Assembly: GCF_004104355.1 (NCBI RefSeq) | Contig: NZ_RJLM01000011.1 | Span: 1-64,000, forward strand | Length of the DNA stretch: 64,000 nucleotides | Reading direction: 5' to 3' | Source: Photobacterium chitinilyticum | Lineage (GTDB): Bacteria > Pseudomonadota > Gammaproteobacteria > Enterobacterales > Vibrionaceae | In this document: positions 8,779 to 18,373 of the stretch, in pieces | How positions within the stretch are numbered: the first letter of the stretch is position 1 | Layout of the letters: each line of letters begins with the position of its first letter | The notes under the pieces: generated by a model | Database searches by the model: none | Told to the model about the DNA's origin: nothing | The model's input: the letters and a program-made list of their open reading frames with translations, nothing else | Made by a program: the position numbers and the translations under genes

Positions 8779-10593
8779 GTGAAGACTATTACCACAGATA
8801 TCGCTGTAATCGGCGCAGGTGGTGCAGGCCTACGTGCTGCCATTGCTGCTGCAGAAGCAAACCCAGACTTAGAAATTGCACTAATTTCCAAAGTTTACCC
8901 AATGCGCTCTCATACCGTAGCTGCAGAGGGTGGCTCCGCTGCCGTCATCAAGGATGAGGATAGCTTAGATAACCACTTCAACGACACCGTTGGCGGTGGG
9001 GATTGGCTATGTGAACAGGACGTTGTTGAATATTTCGTAGAAAACGCGACTCGCGAGATGACCCAGCTTGAGCAATGGGGTTGTCCGTGGAGCCGTAAAG
9101 AAAACGGTGACGTTAACGTTCGTCGTTTCGGTGGTATGAAGGTTGAGCGTACTTGGTTCGCTGCAGATAAAACCGGCTTCCACATGCTGCACACACTGTT
9201 CCAGACGTCTATCAAATACACGCAAATTAACCGCTTTGACGAGTACTTTGTAGTTGATCTGCTGGTAGAAGAAGGTGAAGTACAAGGCCTTATCGCGATT
9301 CACATGTCTGAAGGCGAGCTGGTTTGTATTAAAGCTAAATCTGTTGTTCTTGCTACAGGTGGTGCAGGTCGTGTTTACAACTGTAATACGAACGGCGGCA
9401 TCGTAACAGGTGACGGTATGGCGATGGCATTCCGCCACGGTGTACCGCTACGTGATATGGAATTCGTCCAGTATCACCCAACAGGCCTGCCTGGTACCGG
9501 TATCCTGATGACCGAAGGTTGTCGTGGTGAAGGTGGTATCATGCTGAACAAGAATGGCTACCGTTACCTTCAGGATTACGGTATGGGCCCTGAAACGCCA
9601 ATCGGCCAACCTAAAAACAAATACATGGAACTCGGTCCACGTGACAAAGTTTCTCAAGCGTTCTGGCACGAGATGCAAAAAGGTAACACTATCAAGCACC
9701 CTCTGGGTGATGTAGTCCACCTTGATCTACGCCACCTAGGTAAAGAATACCTACACGAACGTCTACCATTCATCTGTGAGCTTGCGAAAGCATACGTGAA
9801 CGTTGACCCTGCGGAAGAGCCAATTCCAATTCGTCCAACCGTGCACTACACCATGGGTGGTATCGAAACAGACAAGAACAACGAGACACGCATCTCTGGC
9901 CTGTTCGCAGTCGGCGAGTGTTCTTCTGTTGGTCTACACGGTGCCAACCGTCTGGGTTCTAACTCGCTGGCAGAGCTTGTTGTATTCGGCCGCCTGGCGG
10001 GTGAAGGCGCAGCAAAACGTGCCGCAGAATTCAAAGGTTGGAACGAAGAGTCTATCACCAAGCAGGTGAAGGCTGTTCAAGACCGCATCGACACGCTTCT
10101 ATCTCAGGAAGGCGACGAAAACTGGGCTGACATCCGTACTGAAATGGGTCACTCCATGGAAGCGGGCTGTGGTATTTACCGCCAGGAAGATCTGATGCAG
10201 GCGACTGTCGATAAACTTGCAGAGCTACGTGAGCGTTACAAAAACATCAGCATCAAAGACAAAGGCAAGGTATTCAACACCGATCTGCTTTACGCAATCG
10301 AAGTGGGTTACGGCCTGGAAGTGGCTGAAGCCATGGCTCACTCTGCGATTCTTCGTCGCGAGTCACGTGGTGCACACCAGCGTCTGGACGACAACTGCAC
10401 AGAACGTGATGACGAGAACTACCTGAAGCACTCGCTGGCATTCTACAACGGTGACCAAGCACCTCGCATCGAATACAGCGACGTGACAATCACCAAGTCT
10501 CAGCCTAAAGCTCGTCTATACGGCGCGGCAGCAGAAGAGGCAGCAGCGAAAGAAGCGGCAGAAGCGGCAGCGAAAAAAGAGGAGCAGGCATAA
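8779..10593 (+). CDS. frdA: fumarate reductase flavoprotein subunit
   Basis: A 604-aa catalytic subunit of the anaerobic menaquinol:fumarate reductase. It reduces fumarate to succinate at a covalently bound FAD. The N-terminal dinucleotide fold reads [12 protein letters not shown] (about 10-21). The flavinylation site HTVAAEGG is near residue 45 and the active-site region HPTGLPGTG near residue 232. The start is GTG 8779 behind an ideal CGGAGG. The Ala/Glu/Lys-rich tail resembles that of other FrdA proteins. It is first of four genes and overlaps frdB by one base (TAATG). Confidence 0.98.
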   Translation: MKTITTDIAVIGAGGAGLRAAIAAAEANPDLEIALISKVYPMRSHTVAAEGGSAAVIKDEDSLDNHFNDTVGGGDWLCEQDVVEYFVENATREMTQLEQWGCPWSRKENGDVNVRRFGGMKVERTWFAADKTGFHMLHTLFQTSIKYTQINRFDEYFVVDLLVEEGEVQGLIAIHMSEGELVCIKAKSVVLATGGAGRVYNCNTNGGIVTGDGMAMAFRHGVPLRDMEFVQYHPTGLPGTGILMTEGCRGEGGIMLNKNGYRYLQDYGMGPETPIGQPKNKYMELGPRDKVSQAFWHEMQKGNTIKHPLGDVVHLDLRHLGKEYLHERLPFICELAKAYVNVDPAEEPIPIRPTVHYTMGGIETDKNNETRISGLFAVGECSSVGLHGANRLGSNSLAELVVFGRLAGEGAAKRAAEFKGWNEESITKQVKAVQDRIDTLLSQEGDENWADIRTEMGHSMEAGCGIYRQEDLMQATVDKLAELRERYKNISIKDKGKVFNTDLLYAIEVGYGLEVAEAMAHSAILRRESRGAHQRLDDNCTERDDENYLKHSLAFYNGDQAPRIEYSDVTITKSQPKARLYGAAAEEAAAKEAAEAAAKKEEQA

Positions 10594-11333
10594 TGTCAGG
10601 CAACCGTATCCAAAAAGTTGAAATTCTGCGTTATGACCCAGAAAAAGATGCAGAACCCTACTTCGAGATGTTCGAAGTACCGTTTAACGAAACCATGTCT
10701 GTGCTCGATGCTCTGGGTTACATCAAAGACAACCTAGACAAAGATCTGGCTTACCGTTGGTCTTGCCGCATGGCGATCTGTGGTTCTTGCGGCATGATGG
10801 TTAACAAGGTGCCAAAACTGGCCTGTAAGACCTTCCTGCGTGACTACCCGAACGGTCTGAAAATCGAAGCGTTGTCTAACTTCGCCATCGAAAAAGATTT
10901 GATCGTCGACATGACACCGTTCATCGAACGTCTGGAAGCTATCAAGCCTTACATCATCGGTAACGATCGTAAGCCTGAAGATGGACCAAACAACCAGACG
11001 CCTGAGCAAATGGCAAAATACAAGCAGTTCTCTAGCTGTATCAACTGTGGCCTGTGCTATGCAGCCTGTCCTCAGTTTGGCCTAAACCCTGAGTTCATCG
11101 GCCCTGCCGCTCTGACTCTGGCTCACCGTTATAACCTTGACAGCCGTGACAACGGTGCAGCAGAGCGTATGAAGCTGATCAACGGCGAAAACGGCGCTTG
11201 GGGCTGTACGTTTGTTGGTTACTGTTCTGAAGTTTGTCCGAAGAGCGTCGATCCAGCAGCAGCGGTTAACCAAGGTAAAGTCGAATCTTCTAAAGATTTT
11301 GTTATTGCCATGATTAAGCCTCAGGAGGCATAA
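10593..11333 (+). CDS. frdB: fumarate reductase iron-sulfur subunit
   Basis: A 246-aa electron-transfer subunit carrying three clusters. The [2Fe-2S] ligands are in [13 protein letters not shown] with a distal Cys in LACKTF. The [4Fe-4S] and [3Fe-4S] ligands are in [12 protein letters not shown] and in [14 protein letters not shown]. It links quinol oxidation in FrdCD to FAD in FrdA on the cytoplasmic face. Translation is coupled to frdA by the TAATG overlap. Confidence 0.98.
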   Translation: MSGNRIQKVEILRYDPEKDAEPYFEMFEVPFNETMSVLDALGYIKDNLDKDLAYRWSCRMAICGSCGMMVNKVPKLACKTFLRDYPNGLKIEALSNFAIEKDLIVDMTPFIERLEAIKPYIIGNDRKPEDGPNNQTPEQMAKYKQFSSCINCGLCYAACPQFGLNPEFIGPAALTLAHRYNLDSRDNGAAERMKLINGENGAWGCTFVGYCSEVCPKSVDPAAAVNQGKVESSKDFVIAMIKPQEA

Positions 11334-11335
11334 GG

Positions 11336-11719
11336 ATGAGCAACCGTAAACCTTACGTTCGTGAAATGACACGTACCTGGTGGAAAGATCATCCTTTCTA
11401 CCGCTTCTACATGGTTCGTGAAGCAACAATTTTGCCATTGATCTTTTTCACCGTGTGCCTGACTTTCGGTCTGGGTAGCCTAGTAAAAGGTCCTGAAGCT
11501 TGGGCAACCTGGTTAAGCTTTATGTCTAACCCAGTCGTTGTTGTGCTTAACATTCTGGCGCTTGCCGGCAGCTTGTTCCACGCACAAACATTCTTCAGCA
11601 TGATGCCTCAAGTAATGCCGATTAAAATCAAAGGCAAAGCGCTTGATAAGAAAATTGTTGTACTGGCGCAGTGGGCAGCCGTTGCTGCTATCTCACTAGT
11701 CGTTCTAGTGCTAGTTTAA
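11336..11719 (+). CDS. frdC: fumarate reductase membrane anchor subunit C
   Basis: A 127-aa membrane anchor with three predicted helices that helps form the quinol site. It starts ATG 11336, two bases after the frdB stop, with AAGG just upstream. Position and length match FrdC of the E. coli-type four-subunit enzyme, as opposed to the single-anchor epsilonproteobacterial form. Confidence 0.96.
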   Translation: MSNRKPYVREMTRTWWKDHPFYRFYMVREATILPLIFFTVCLTFGLGSLVKGPEAWATWLSFMSNPVVVVLNILALAGSLFHAQTFFSMMPQVMPIKIKGKALDKKIVVLAQWAAVAAISLVVLVLV

Positions 11720-11729
11720 GGAGAGCCAC

Positions 11730-12092
11730 GTGGTAAATCTAAATCCTAAACGTTCTGACGAGCCGGTATGGTGGGGTCTGTTCGGTGCTGGTGGTACTTG
11801 GTTCGCAATGCTGACACCAGTAACGGTACTTGTACTGGGTATCATGGTACCACTAGGCATCATTGATGCCGAAGCGATGAGCTACGAGCGTGTAACAGGC
11901 TTCGTAACCAGCATCATCGGTGCGCTATTTACAATTGCGACACTGGCACTTCCAATGTGGCATGCAATGCACCGTCTACACCACGGTATGCACGACCTGA
12001 AATTCCACACGGGTGTGGCAGGTAAAATCGCGTGTTACGCATCTGCCTTCCTAGTGTCTGCACTGGCGGTTATCTTTGTCTTCATGATCTAA
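11730..12092 (+). CDS. frdD: fumarate reductase membrane anchor subunit D
   Basis: A 120-aa hydrophobic anchor with three helices and the basic/histidine-rich loop [14 protein letters not shown]. It pairs with FrdC to dock FrdAB and bind menaquinol. It starts at GTG 11730 with AAGGAGAG upstream, 10 bp after frdC. It is last in the operon and followed by a strong terminator. Confidence 0.96.
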   Translation: MVNLNPKRSDEPVWWGLFGAGGTWFAMLTPVTVLVLGIMVPLGIIDAEAMSYERVTGFVTSIIGALFTIATLALPMWHAMHRLHHGMHDLKFHTGVAGKIACYASAFLVSALAVIFVFMI

Positions 12093-12128
12093 TCATCAAG
12101 ATATTTTAATAACAAATTGCCATTATAA

Positions 12129-12157
12129 AAAAGCACCGCTGAGCGGTGCTTTTTTTA
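12129..12157 (+). terminator. terminator of frdABCD
   Basis: AAAAGCACCGCTGAGCGGTGCTTTTTTT: an 8-bp G/C-rich stem with A and T runs, about 40 bp after frdD. Confidence 0.92.
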
Positions 12158-12188
12158 TAGGCTCAGCCATGGGGCCAAATGCAGGCAA

Positions 12189-12214
12189 CAAAAAAGGCCG
12201 CCGAAGCGACCTCT
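12189..12214 (-). terminator. terminator of efp
   Basis: On the minus strand GGTCGC, tetraloop TTCG, GCGGCC followed by TTTTTT, 20 bp past the efp stop. It faces the frd terminator, so the two convergent units are insulated. Confidence 0.85.
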
Positions 12215-12232
12215 TTCAGCAGTAATCGATGA

Positions 12233-12799
12233 TTACTTCACACGGCCCACATATTCAGCAGAGCGTGTATCAACTTTCACTACTTCACCGATTTGGATGA
12301 ACAGTGGAACACGTACAACGGCACCCGTTGTCAGTGTCGCAGGCTTACCGCCAGTACCTTGTGTATCACCTTTAAGACCAGGATCAGTTTCAACCACTTC
12401 CAGCTCAACAAAGTTAGGCGGAGTCACAGTGATTGGGTTACCGTTCCAAAGCGTCAGCGTACAAGTATTGTTTTCTACCAGCCACTTGGCATTATCACCA
12501 ACAACTTTAACATCTGCAGCAAGCTGCTCGAATGTTTCGTTGTTCATAAAGTGGTAGAATTCGCCGTCGTTGTATAGGTAATCAAGATCGATGTCGATTA
12601 CGTCTGCAGCTTCAACTGACTCACCAGACTTGAAAGTCTTTTCAAGCACCTTGCCTGAAAGTAGCTTACGGATCTTAACGCGGTTGAATGCCTGGCCTTT
12701 ACCCGGCTTAACAAATTCGTTTTCGATAATGACACAAGGTTCATTATCTAGCATAATTTTCATTCCGCCGCGGAATTCATTGGTGCTGAAAGACGCCAT
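12233..12799 (-). CDS. efp: elongation factor P
   Basis: A 188-aa translation factor that enters the ribosomal E site and rescues ribosomes stalled at polyproline. The modifiable Lys34 lies in the loop KPGKGQAF, matching the EpmA/EpmB beta-lysylation type rather than the rhamnosylated Arg type. It is divergent from epmB with only 33 bp between the start codons, so the promoters must overlap. Confidence 0.97.
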   Translation of the reverse strand: MASFSTNEFRGGMKIMLDNEPCVIIENEFVKPGKGQAFNRVKIRKLLSGKVLEKTFKSGESVEAADVIDIDLDYLYNDGEFYHFMNNETFEQLAADVKVVGDNAKWLVENNTCTLTLWNGNPITVTPPNFVELEVVETDPGLKGDTQGTGGKPATLTTGAVVRVPLFIQIGEVVKVDTRSAEYVGRVK

Positions 12800-12832
12800 T
12801 TCTATCCTCTTAACATCTTCGAGTTGTATTTA

Positions 12833-13855
12833 ATGCCGCATATAATAACCCGAAACGCATCAACTGTTGAGCAAAACTGGCTCAATGATCTAGCTAATGC
12901 GATTTCAGATCCCTTTCAGCTCCTAAAAATCCTAAAAATTGATCCCACACACTGGGAACAAGGGCTTGCTGCCCGGAAACTATTTGCGCTGCGTGTTCCT
13001 ATGAGCTTCGTCGAAAGAATGGAGGTGGGTAACCCCTACGATCCACTGCTGCGGCAAGTTCTCCCGCTCAAGGAAGAGTTCGAGGTACATAGTGGTTATT
13101 CCCTCGATCCGCTGGAAGAGCAGGACAATGCGATTCCCGGCTTGTTACACAAGTACAAAAACCGGGTTTTAATGATCGTAAAAGGGGGCTGTGCGGTGAA
13201 CTGCCGTTACTGCTTCCGCCGTCATTTCCCTTACGAGGACAACAAAGGCGGCAAGCGCCATTGGCAGGCAGCACTCGACTATATCGCCACCCAACCAGAG
13301 GTCAATGAGGTTATTCTCTCCGGGGGGGACCCCCTAATGGCCAAAGATCATGAATTACAGTGGTTGCTTGAGGGGATAGGTCAAATACCGCATATCAAGC
13401 GTCTCAGAATTCACTCCCGCCTGCCAGTCGTACTCCCGGCACGTATTACCGATCGCCTGTGCGAGTTGCTAAAACAAACCCGGCTGCAAACAGTTCTGGT
13501 CACACACATTAATCACGCCAACGAAATTAACGACGAGTTTCGCCTGGCAATGATCAAGCTAAAACATGCCGAAATCATGCTGCTTAACCAAGGCGTATTG
13601 CTGAAAGGCGTTAACGATTCAGTCGGAGCCCTTTCGCAACTGAGCGAGGCTTTATTTGACGCAGGTATTTTACCTTACTATCTCCATGTTCTGGATAAAG
13701 TACAGGGGGCAGCACATTTCATGGTTGATGACGAGCAGGCCCGCAAGCTAATCGCCGGGCTACTGGAAAATGTATCCGGTTATCTGGTGCCTCGCCTGAC
13801 ACGTGAAATCGGGGGCAGGACCAGCAAGACCCCACTTGATCTTCACCTCGAATAA
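12833..13855 (+). CDS. epmB: EF-P lysine 2,3-aminomutase (radical SAM)
   Basis: A 340-aa radical S-adenosylmethionine enzyme (YjeK) that converts (S)-alpha-lysine to (R)-beta-lysine for EpmA. The Cys-x3-Cys-x2-Cys cluster motif CAVNCRYC lies at about residues 120-127. SGGDPLMAKD follows as the SAM-binding GGD motif. An upstream in-frame TTG at 12824 would add three residues. ATG 12833 (MPHIITRN) fits the family N-terminus. It is divergent from efp. Confidence 0.95.
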   Translation: MPHIITRNASTVEQNWLNDLANAISDPFQLLKILKIDPTHWEQGLAARKLFALRVPMSFVERMEVGNPYDPLLRQVLPLKEEFEVHSGYSLDPLEEQDNAIPGLLHKYKNRVLMIVKGGCAVNCRYCFRRHFPYEDNKGGKRHWQAALDYIATQPEVNEVILSGGDPLMAKDHELQWLLEGIGQIPHIKRLRIHSRLPVVLPARITDRLCELLKQTRLQTVLVTHINHANEINDEFRLAMIKLKHAEIMLLNQGVLLKGVNDSVGALSQLSEALFDAGILPYYLHVLDKVQGAAHFMVDDEQARKLIAGLLENVSGYLVPRLTREIGGRTSKTPLDLHLE

Positions 13856-13933
13856 TCCCCTGACCTTCCAGTCAAATGAATTGGGTTTGCGTCACAAGTA
13901 ACGCAAACCCACCTTGAATAATCCCCTCTGATA
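13846..13933. repeat. direct repeat flanking an inverted repeat after epmB
   Basis: The 17-mer ACCTCGAATAATCCCCT spans the epmB stop and recurs as ACCTTGAATAATCCCCT about 65 bp later. Between them is a perfect 10-bp inverted repeat (GGGTTTGCGT at 13883-13892, ACGCAAACCC at 13901-13910) without a T-run. It looks like a small local duplication around a hairpin. Confidence 0.5.
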
Positions 13934-14070
13934 CACCTTATTTCCCCAAAACGCGGAAAAAAACAGCGAACGGTGTTCTTTCGCTTAAGTGTCTTAATTG
14001 ATATGTCGCATATTATCCACGCAACACAATTATGGAACTAATATCACATCATCAAGAAGCAAATAATAAA

Positions 14071-15687
14071 ATGAATCTTAAAACTAAACTCTCGGCATGC
14101 TTTGCAGCCCTCTCACTCATCATCATCTTGGTGTTGTCCACCTTTTCCTACCAAGCTTTGCAAAGCCGAACCATTAGCAGCCTGAACACAGAACTGACTA
14201 CGGCGGCCCATGCCACCAAAAAAATTATCGGTGATGAGCGACACGCTCAACTCGACAAAGCCAACAACGACTACGACGAAATTTCCCAAGACTTGACCAG
14301 CTTCACCCAAGCCTCAGATTTGGATTGGGCCTATTCAACCGTCATGAGAAACGGACGGGTGTACTACACCTACATTAACCAGACAGACGATGAAGCGCGC
14401 TCTGGTCGCTACCAAAATTGGTACCTGGAAGAATACAAAATCGTACCAAAAATGTTGCGCAAGGCATTTACCACCCAACAAGTCCAATTTGAAGAGTACC
14501 AAGGCGAATACGGCAGATATCGCTCGATTTTTGTTCCGTTTCGTACTCTCGGGGGCGAAACCTATGTAATAGGGGTCGATGTATCGCTGAGCGAAGTTGA
14601 TGCAATGATAGAAGGCGAGCTCAAACAAGTCTGTATCACCGCACTGATCGTAATGGCAATCGCCCTGATAGTAGCCCGCCTGGTCGCCAATCATCTTGTT
14701 GCCCCAATCAATACGCTCAATGGTGTACTGCTCAACATTGCCAATGGTGACTGGGATCTGACGCAGCAAGTACCGGTAAGCAGCAAGGATGAAATAGGGG
14801 CAATGTCGCACGCCTTCAATACCTTTATGGCAGCATTGCGTCAGCGCCTGACAGAAGTTAGTCAAAGCACCGAAAGCGTTGCGGCAATTACCAGCCAGCT
14901 TGACCAACTCGTTCAGGCTGTCACCGAACGCTCGGTCGAACAGGCAGAAAATGTTGGCAACAGTGCAGCAGCTATCGAAGAGCTGGCGACCAGTTCACAA
15001 AGCATTTCAGAAGTCGTTAACGTCGCCAACCAAAAAATGACGCATTTTGAACAGCATACCCAAAGCACCGTCGGGGCTATCACCCATGCCGTCACCGGGA
15101 TGCAGAATGTCCAGCAAGAGACGAATACGGTTGCCGAAAAACTCCACCAGTTAGACAGCCGTGCCAATGACATCAACTCCATTGTCGAGGTGATCAAAGA
15201 TATTGCCGACCAGACCAATCTATTGGCACTGAATGCCGCTATCGAGGCAGCCCGCGCAGGTGAGCAGGGACGTGGTTTCGCAGTGGTTGCCGACGAAGTG
15301 CGCCAACTGTCAGAGCGAACTGCCAAGGCGACTATCGAAATTGGATCAATGATCACCACCATTCAAAGCGATACCAGCGGGACTACCGACACCATGCAGC
15401 TTGCTGTTGGTCAGGTTGATAGCTGTGTACAGCACGCTGATCAGGCCAACATATCCCTCAATGGCTTCCGTACTGAAATCACCTCGGTGACGGAAGGTAT
15501 GGAAGAAATTGCCGAATCGGTCAAAGAGCAGGCGTTTGCCGCCGAGCACTTGTCCTCCAATGTTGCTGCTCTTAGTAGCAGCGCCAACGAAAACCGCCTC
15601 TCCACACAGGATGCACAACAAGGGGTGGAAGAGCTGAAACGCCGCGCGACTTCGCTACGCGACGTCGTACAGCTTTTTACACTGTAG
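14071..15687 (+). CDS. methyl-accepting chemotaxis protein paired with bsr
   Basis: A chemoreceptor of about 538 aa. A membrane helix (about 8-30) precedes a short single-Cache-like periplasmic domain (about 35-180), then a second helix (about 190-210), HAMP and a signalling coiled coil with tip [20 protein letters not shown]. The frame opens at 14032, but ATG 14071 ([11 protein letters not shown]) is the usual start. It lies 40 bp upstream of a periplasmic racemase gene. In Vibrio cholerae a receptor gene beside bsrV has been reported to mediate a response to D-Arg/D-Lys, so this pair may do the same. The ligand is inferred from context only. Confidence 0.9.
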   Translation: MNLKTKLSACFAALSLIIILVLSTFSYQALQSRTISSLNTELTTAAHATKKIIGDERHAQLDKANNDYDEISQDLTSFTQASDLDWAYSTVMRNGRVYYTYINQTDDEARSGRYQNWYLEEYKIVPKMLRKAFTTQQVQFEEYQGEYGRYRSIFVPFRTLGGETYVIGVDVSLSEVDAMIEGELKQVCITALIVMAIALIVARLVANHLVAPINTLNGVLLNIANGDWDLTQQVPVSSKDEIGAMSHAFNTFMAALRQRLTEVSQSTESVAAITSQLDQLVQAVTERSVEQAENVGNSAAAIEELATSSQSISEVVNVANQKMTHFEQHTQSTVGAITHAVTGMQNVQQETNTVAEKLHQLDSRANDINSIVEVIKDIADQTNLLALNAAIEAARAGEQGRGFAVVADEVRQLSERTAKATIEIGSMITTIQSDTSGTTDTMQLAVGQVDSCVQHADQANISLNGFRTEITSVTEGMEEIAESVKEQAFAAEHLSSNVAALSSSANENRLSTQDAQQGVEELKRRATSLRDVVQLFTL

Positions 15688-15727
15688 CTTAACTGCCCTT
15701 TTTACTATTAATAACAGGAAATACATT

Positions 15728-16942
15728 TTGAAACTGAAACTTAGCCTAATTGCTCTAGCCCTTATGGGTCAAACTACCGCCAATGCTGCCCCTCTGCTGG
15801 TCGATTTCGACAACAGCGAACGCGAAGAGCGCGTTCAGTCAAGCAATGCCTGGCTGGAAATTGATACCCAGGCTTTTTCTGGCAATATTCAGTTACTCCA
15901 GAACCAACTCGAAGCCGATACAAAAATTTGTGCCATCATGAAAGCAGATGCTTACGGTAATGGTATTGCAGGCCTGATGCCAAGCATCATCGCCAACCAG
16001 GTACCTTGTGTGGGGATCACCAGCAACGAAGAAGCCCGTGTCGTGCGCAAGCATGGCTACACTGGCAAAATCATGCGGGTTCGCGCTGCAAGCAAGAACG
16101 AAATTGAGGGCGGTCTGGAATACCAGATGGAAGAATTAATCGGTACCAAGGCACAGGCCGATCAAATCATCGACATCGCCCAAGCACACAGTACAACCAT
16201 TCCTGTTCACCTCGCACTGAATACTTCAGGCATGGGTCGTAACGGCCTGGATCTGACAACTTATGAAGGCCAGGTAGAAGGTGTCGAGATCGCTGGCGAT
16301 CCCAATCTAGAAATCGTCGGTATGATGACCCACTTCCCGAACGAGGGTCTTGACGAAATCAAGCGCAAGGTAAAACGCTTCAAGGTAGAAACAAAATGGC
16401 TGATGGACAGCGCCGACCTTAAACGTGAGGACATCACCCTGCACGTTGCCAACTCGTACATTACGCTAAACCTGCCAGAAGCTCATCTGGATATGGTTCG
16501 CCCGGGCGGCATGCTTTACGGTGATTACCCGGCAACGGCCCCGTACCAGCGTATCGTATCTTTCAAAACTCGCGTCGCGTCGCTGCACCATTTCCCGGCA
16601 GGCAGCACCATCGGCTACGGCAGCACAAAAGTTCTGGATCGCGACTCTGTTCTGGCTAACTTGCCTATCGGTTATTCTGATGGCTTTGCCCGCTCTCTGA
16701 GTAACAAGGCTGACGTACTGATCAACGGCCAGCGCGCGAAAGTCATGGGAATGGCATCAATGAATACCACCATGGTTGATGTCACTGATATCGTCGACGT
16801 ACAAGCCAACGACGAAGTCGTCATTTTTGGCCGCCAGGGCGTTGAAAAAATCACCGGCGAAGAGACCGAAGAAAAAAGCGGTCGAATTCTGCCAGAACAC
16901 TACACCGTATGGGGTGCAACCAACCCACGTATCTACCGCTAA
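15728..16942 (+). CDS. bsr: periplasmic broad-spectrum amino acid racemase (Bsr family)
   Basis: A 404-aa fold-type III PLP racemase related to alanine racemase. A Sec signal peptide (cleavage near ANA-AP, about residue 20) places it in the periplasm, where Bsr enzymes make non-canonical D-amino acids that edit peptidoglycan. The PLP lysine is Lys72 in IMKADAYGNG and the catalytic Tyr is near 297 in STIGYGST. Segments such as VANSYITLN and SMNTTMVDVTDI resemble V. cholerae BsrV more than cytosolic Alr. It is 40 bp after a chemoreceptor gene and followed by its own terminator. Confidence 0.92.
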   Translation: MKLKLSLIALALMGQTTANAAPLLVDFDNSEREERVQSSNAWLEIDTQAFSGNIQLLQNQLEADTKICAIMKADAYGNGIAGLMPSIIANQVPCVGITSNEEARVVRKHGYTGKIMRVRAASKNEIEGGLEYQMEELIGTKAQADQIIDIAQAHSTTIPVHLALNTSGMGRNGLDLTTYEGQVEGVEIAGDPNLEIVGMMTHFPNEGLDEIKRKVKRFKVETKWLMDSADLKREDITLHVANSYITLNLPEAHLDMVRPGGMLYGDYPATAPYQRIVSFKTRVASLHHFPAGSTIGYGSTKVLDRDSVLANLPIGYSDGFARSLSNKADVLINGQRAKVMGMASMNTTMVDVTDIVDVQANDEVVIFGRQGVEKITGEETEEKSGRILPEHYTVWGATNPRIYR

Positions 16943-16962
16943 TTCATAACACTTAATGCTTC

Positions 16963-16989
16963 AAGGCCAGCATCATGTTGGCCTTTTTT
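16963..16989 (+). terminator. terminator of bsr
   Basis: AAGGCCAGC, loop ATCAT, GTTGGCCTTTTTT, about 20 bp after the stop. Confidence 0.9.
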
Positions 16990-17381
16990 CTTACTACTCT
17001 CTCCAAAATAACAACAACCATCACAGGTACAGCTTTCGCAGCTATAAACAGCAAATAGATGCACCATTCAACCAACCATAGATAAAATGAAAGTAATCAT
17101 TCTAAATCATTGATTTCAATAGATTTAAATCTGTACAGCTTTTTGAGTTTTTTTCCAAACAAACAAGGCCTCCACTTTTTGAGCAGCCATATCATAAAAA
17201 CTCTTTCAAATTCCCTCAAACAAACGAATTCCTTTCTACTTACGATAAAAATATATCATCATCATTTCGCTCGCTTTTCAGCCGCTCCGGGCGCATAGTC
17301 GCGCTCCATTTAGCAAGGTAGGAAGGCAGCCAAACTTCCCTTGCTAACCCACCTTGTATTTTATTGATGACGAGTAACGCA
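16990..17381. other. AT-rich leader region upstream of rimK
   Basis: About 390 bp without a credible gene. It carries two copies of the recurring ACAGCTTT motif (17027-17039 and 17133-17156) and, 35 bp before the rimK start, a stable hairpin at 17310-17347. In that hairpin TTAGCAAG pairs with CTTGCTAA and GGAAG with CTTCC, around a 9-nt loop. No T-run follows the hairpin, so it is more likely a leader structure than a terminator. Confidence 0.45.
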
Positions 17382-18287
17382 ATGAAAATTGGCATTTTAT
17401 CCCAGAACGAAAACCTATATTCCACCCGCCGTTTGCGTCAAGCCTGTGAAGAACGAGGCCACGAAGCGGTAATTATCAATGCCCTGCGTTGCTATATGAA
17501 TATCAACTCGGTGCAGCCTTCGATTCATTTCGAGGGTAATAATTTAACGGGCTTTGATGCCATCATTCCCCGTATTGGTTCAGACATCACTTTTTATGGC
17601 TGTTCGGTACTGCGTCAATTTGAAATGATGGATGTGTTTTCGGTCAACCAATCCATTGCGATCTCCCGTTCTCGCGACAAACTGCGCTCGCTGCAACTAT
17701 TAAGTCGCAAAGGGGTCGGCATGCCTATTACCGGGTTTGCCAGCAAGCCCGATGATGTGCCCGACCTGATTAAGATGGTCGGCGGAGCACCGCTGGTCAT
17801 TAAATTACTCGAGGGTACCCAGGGCATTGGCGTGGTTCTGGCTGAAACTCAAAAGGCAGCAGAGAGTGTTATAGAAGCCTTTATGGGTCTGAAAGCCAAC
17901 ATCATGGTCCAGGAGTTTATTGAAGAAGCCGGTGGCGCCGATATACGTTGCTTTGTCATTGGTGACAAAGTAATTGCCGCAATGAAACGCCAAGCTGCCG
18001 ATGGCGAGTTCCGCTCGAATCTGCACCGCGGTGGCAGTGCAACGTTAATTAGAATCAGTCCGGAAGAACGCAAGACAGCCGTGGCTGCTGCCAAGGCTAT
18101 GGGGCTCAGCGTCGCCGGAGTTGATCTGCTGCGTTCAAAACGTGGACCGCTGGTTATGGAAGTCAACTCCTCACCGGGTCTGGAAGGCATCGAAAGCGCA
18201 ACAGGAAAGGACATTGCCGGACTGATTGTCGAGTACATCGAAAAGCATGCCACCAAGAAAGGGCGTCGCCGGCTACCGTTTCAATAA
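17382..18287 (+). CDS. rimK: ribosomal protein bS6 glutamate ligase (RimK)
   Basis: A 301-aa ATP-grasp ligase that adds glutamates to the C-terminus of ribosomal protein S6. It follows the E. coli RimK pattern throughout: [14 protein letters not shown] at the N-terminus, [17 protein letters not shown], the ATP-grasp loop [10 protein letters not shown], and the metal site [11 protein letters not shown] near the C-terminus. The frame opens at 17364, but the family N-terminus begins at ATG 17382. A small ORF follows 17 bp downstream. The gene is flanked on both sides by AT-rich repeat-bearing DNA. Confidence 0.94.
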   Translation: MKIGILSQNENLYSTRRLRQACEERGHEAVIINALRCYMNINSVQPSIHFEGNNLTGFDAIIPRIGSDITFYGCSVLRQFEMMDVFSVNQSIAISRSRDKLRSLQLLSRKGVGMPITGFASKPDDVPDLIKMVGGAPLVIKLLEGTQGIGVVLAETQKAAESVIEAFMGLKANIMVQEFIEEAGGADIRCFVIGDKVIAAMKRQAADGEFRSNLHRGGSATLIRISPEERKTAVAAAKAMGLSVAGVDLLRSKRGPLVMEVNSSPGLEGIESATGKDIAGLIVEYIEKHATKKGRRRLPFQ

Positions 18288-18304
18288 ACCAGGAGAACAA
18301 TGCA

Positions 18305-18373
18305 ATGTGGCCTGACCAACGTCAGCGTAAACTGATGAAGCGCAATCCGCCTCAGCCGCAACCCGAGAAATAA
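18305..18373 (+). CDS. putative 22-aa basic small protein downstream of rimK
   Basis: ATG 18305 is preceded by AGGAGAA at 18291-18297, which is ideal spacing and a better ribosome site than that of rimK. It opens a 22-codon frame starting MWPDQRQRK and ending PQPQPEK. It is basic in the middle and Pro/Gln-rich at the end. A second ATG at 18300, out of frame, gives only 11 codons. I recognise no family. The 17-bp gap suggests co-transcription with rimK. It could be a chance ORF. Confidence 0.4.
   Translation: MWPDQRQRKLMKRNPPQPQPEK

Noticed and set aside
10490-10590. Ala/Glu/Lys-rich C-terminal tail of FrdA as an unusual extension
   Set aside because: FrdA of E. coli also ends in a charged Ala/Lys-rich tail of similar length, so it is ordinary for the family.
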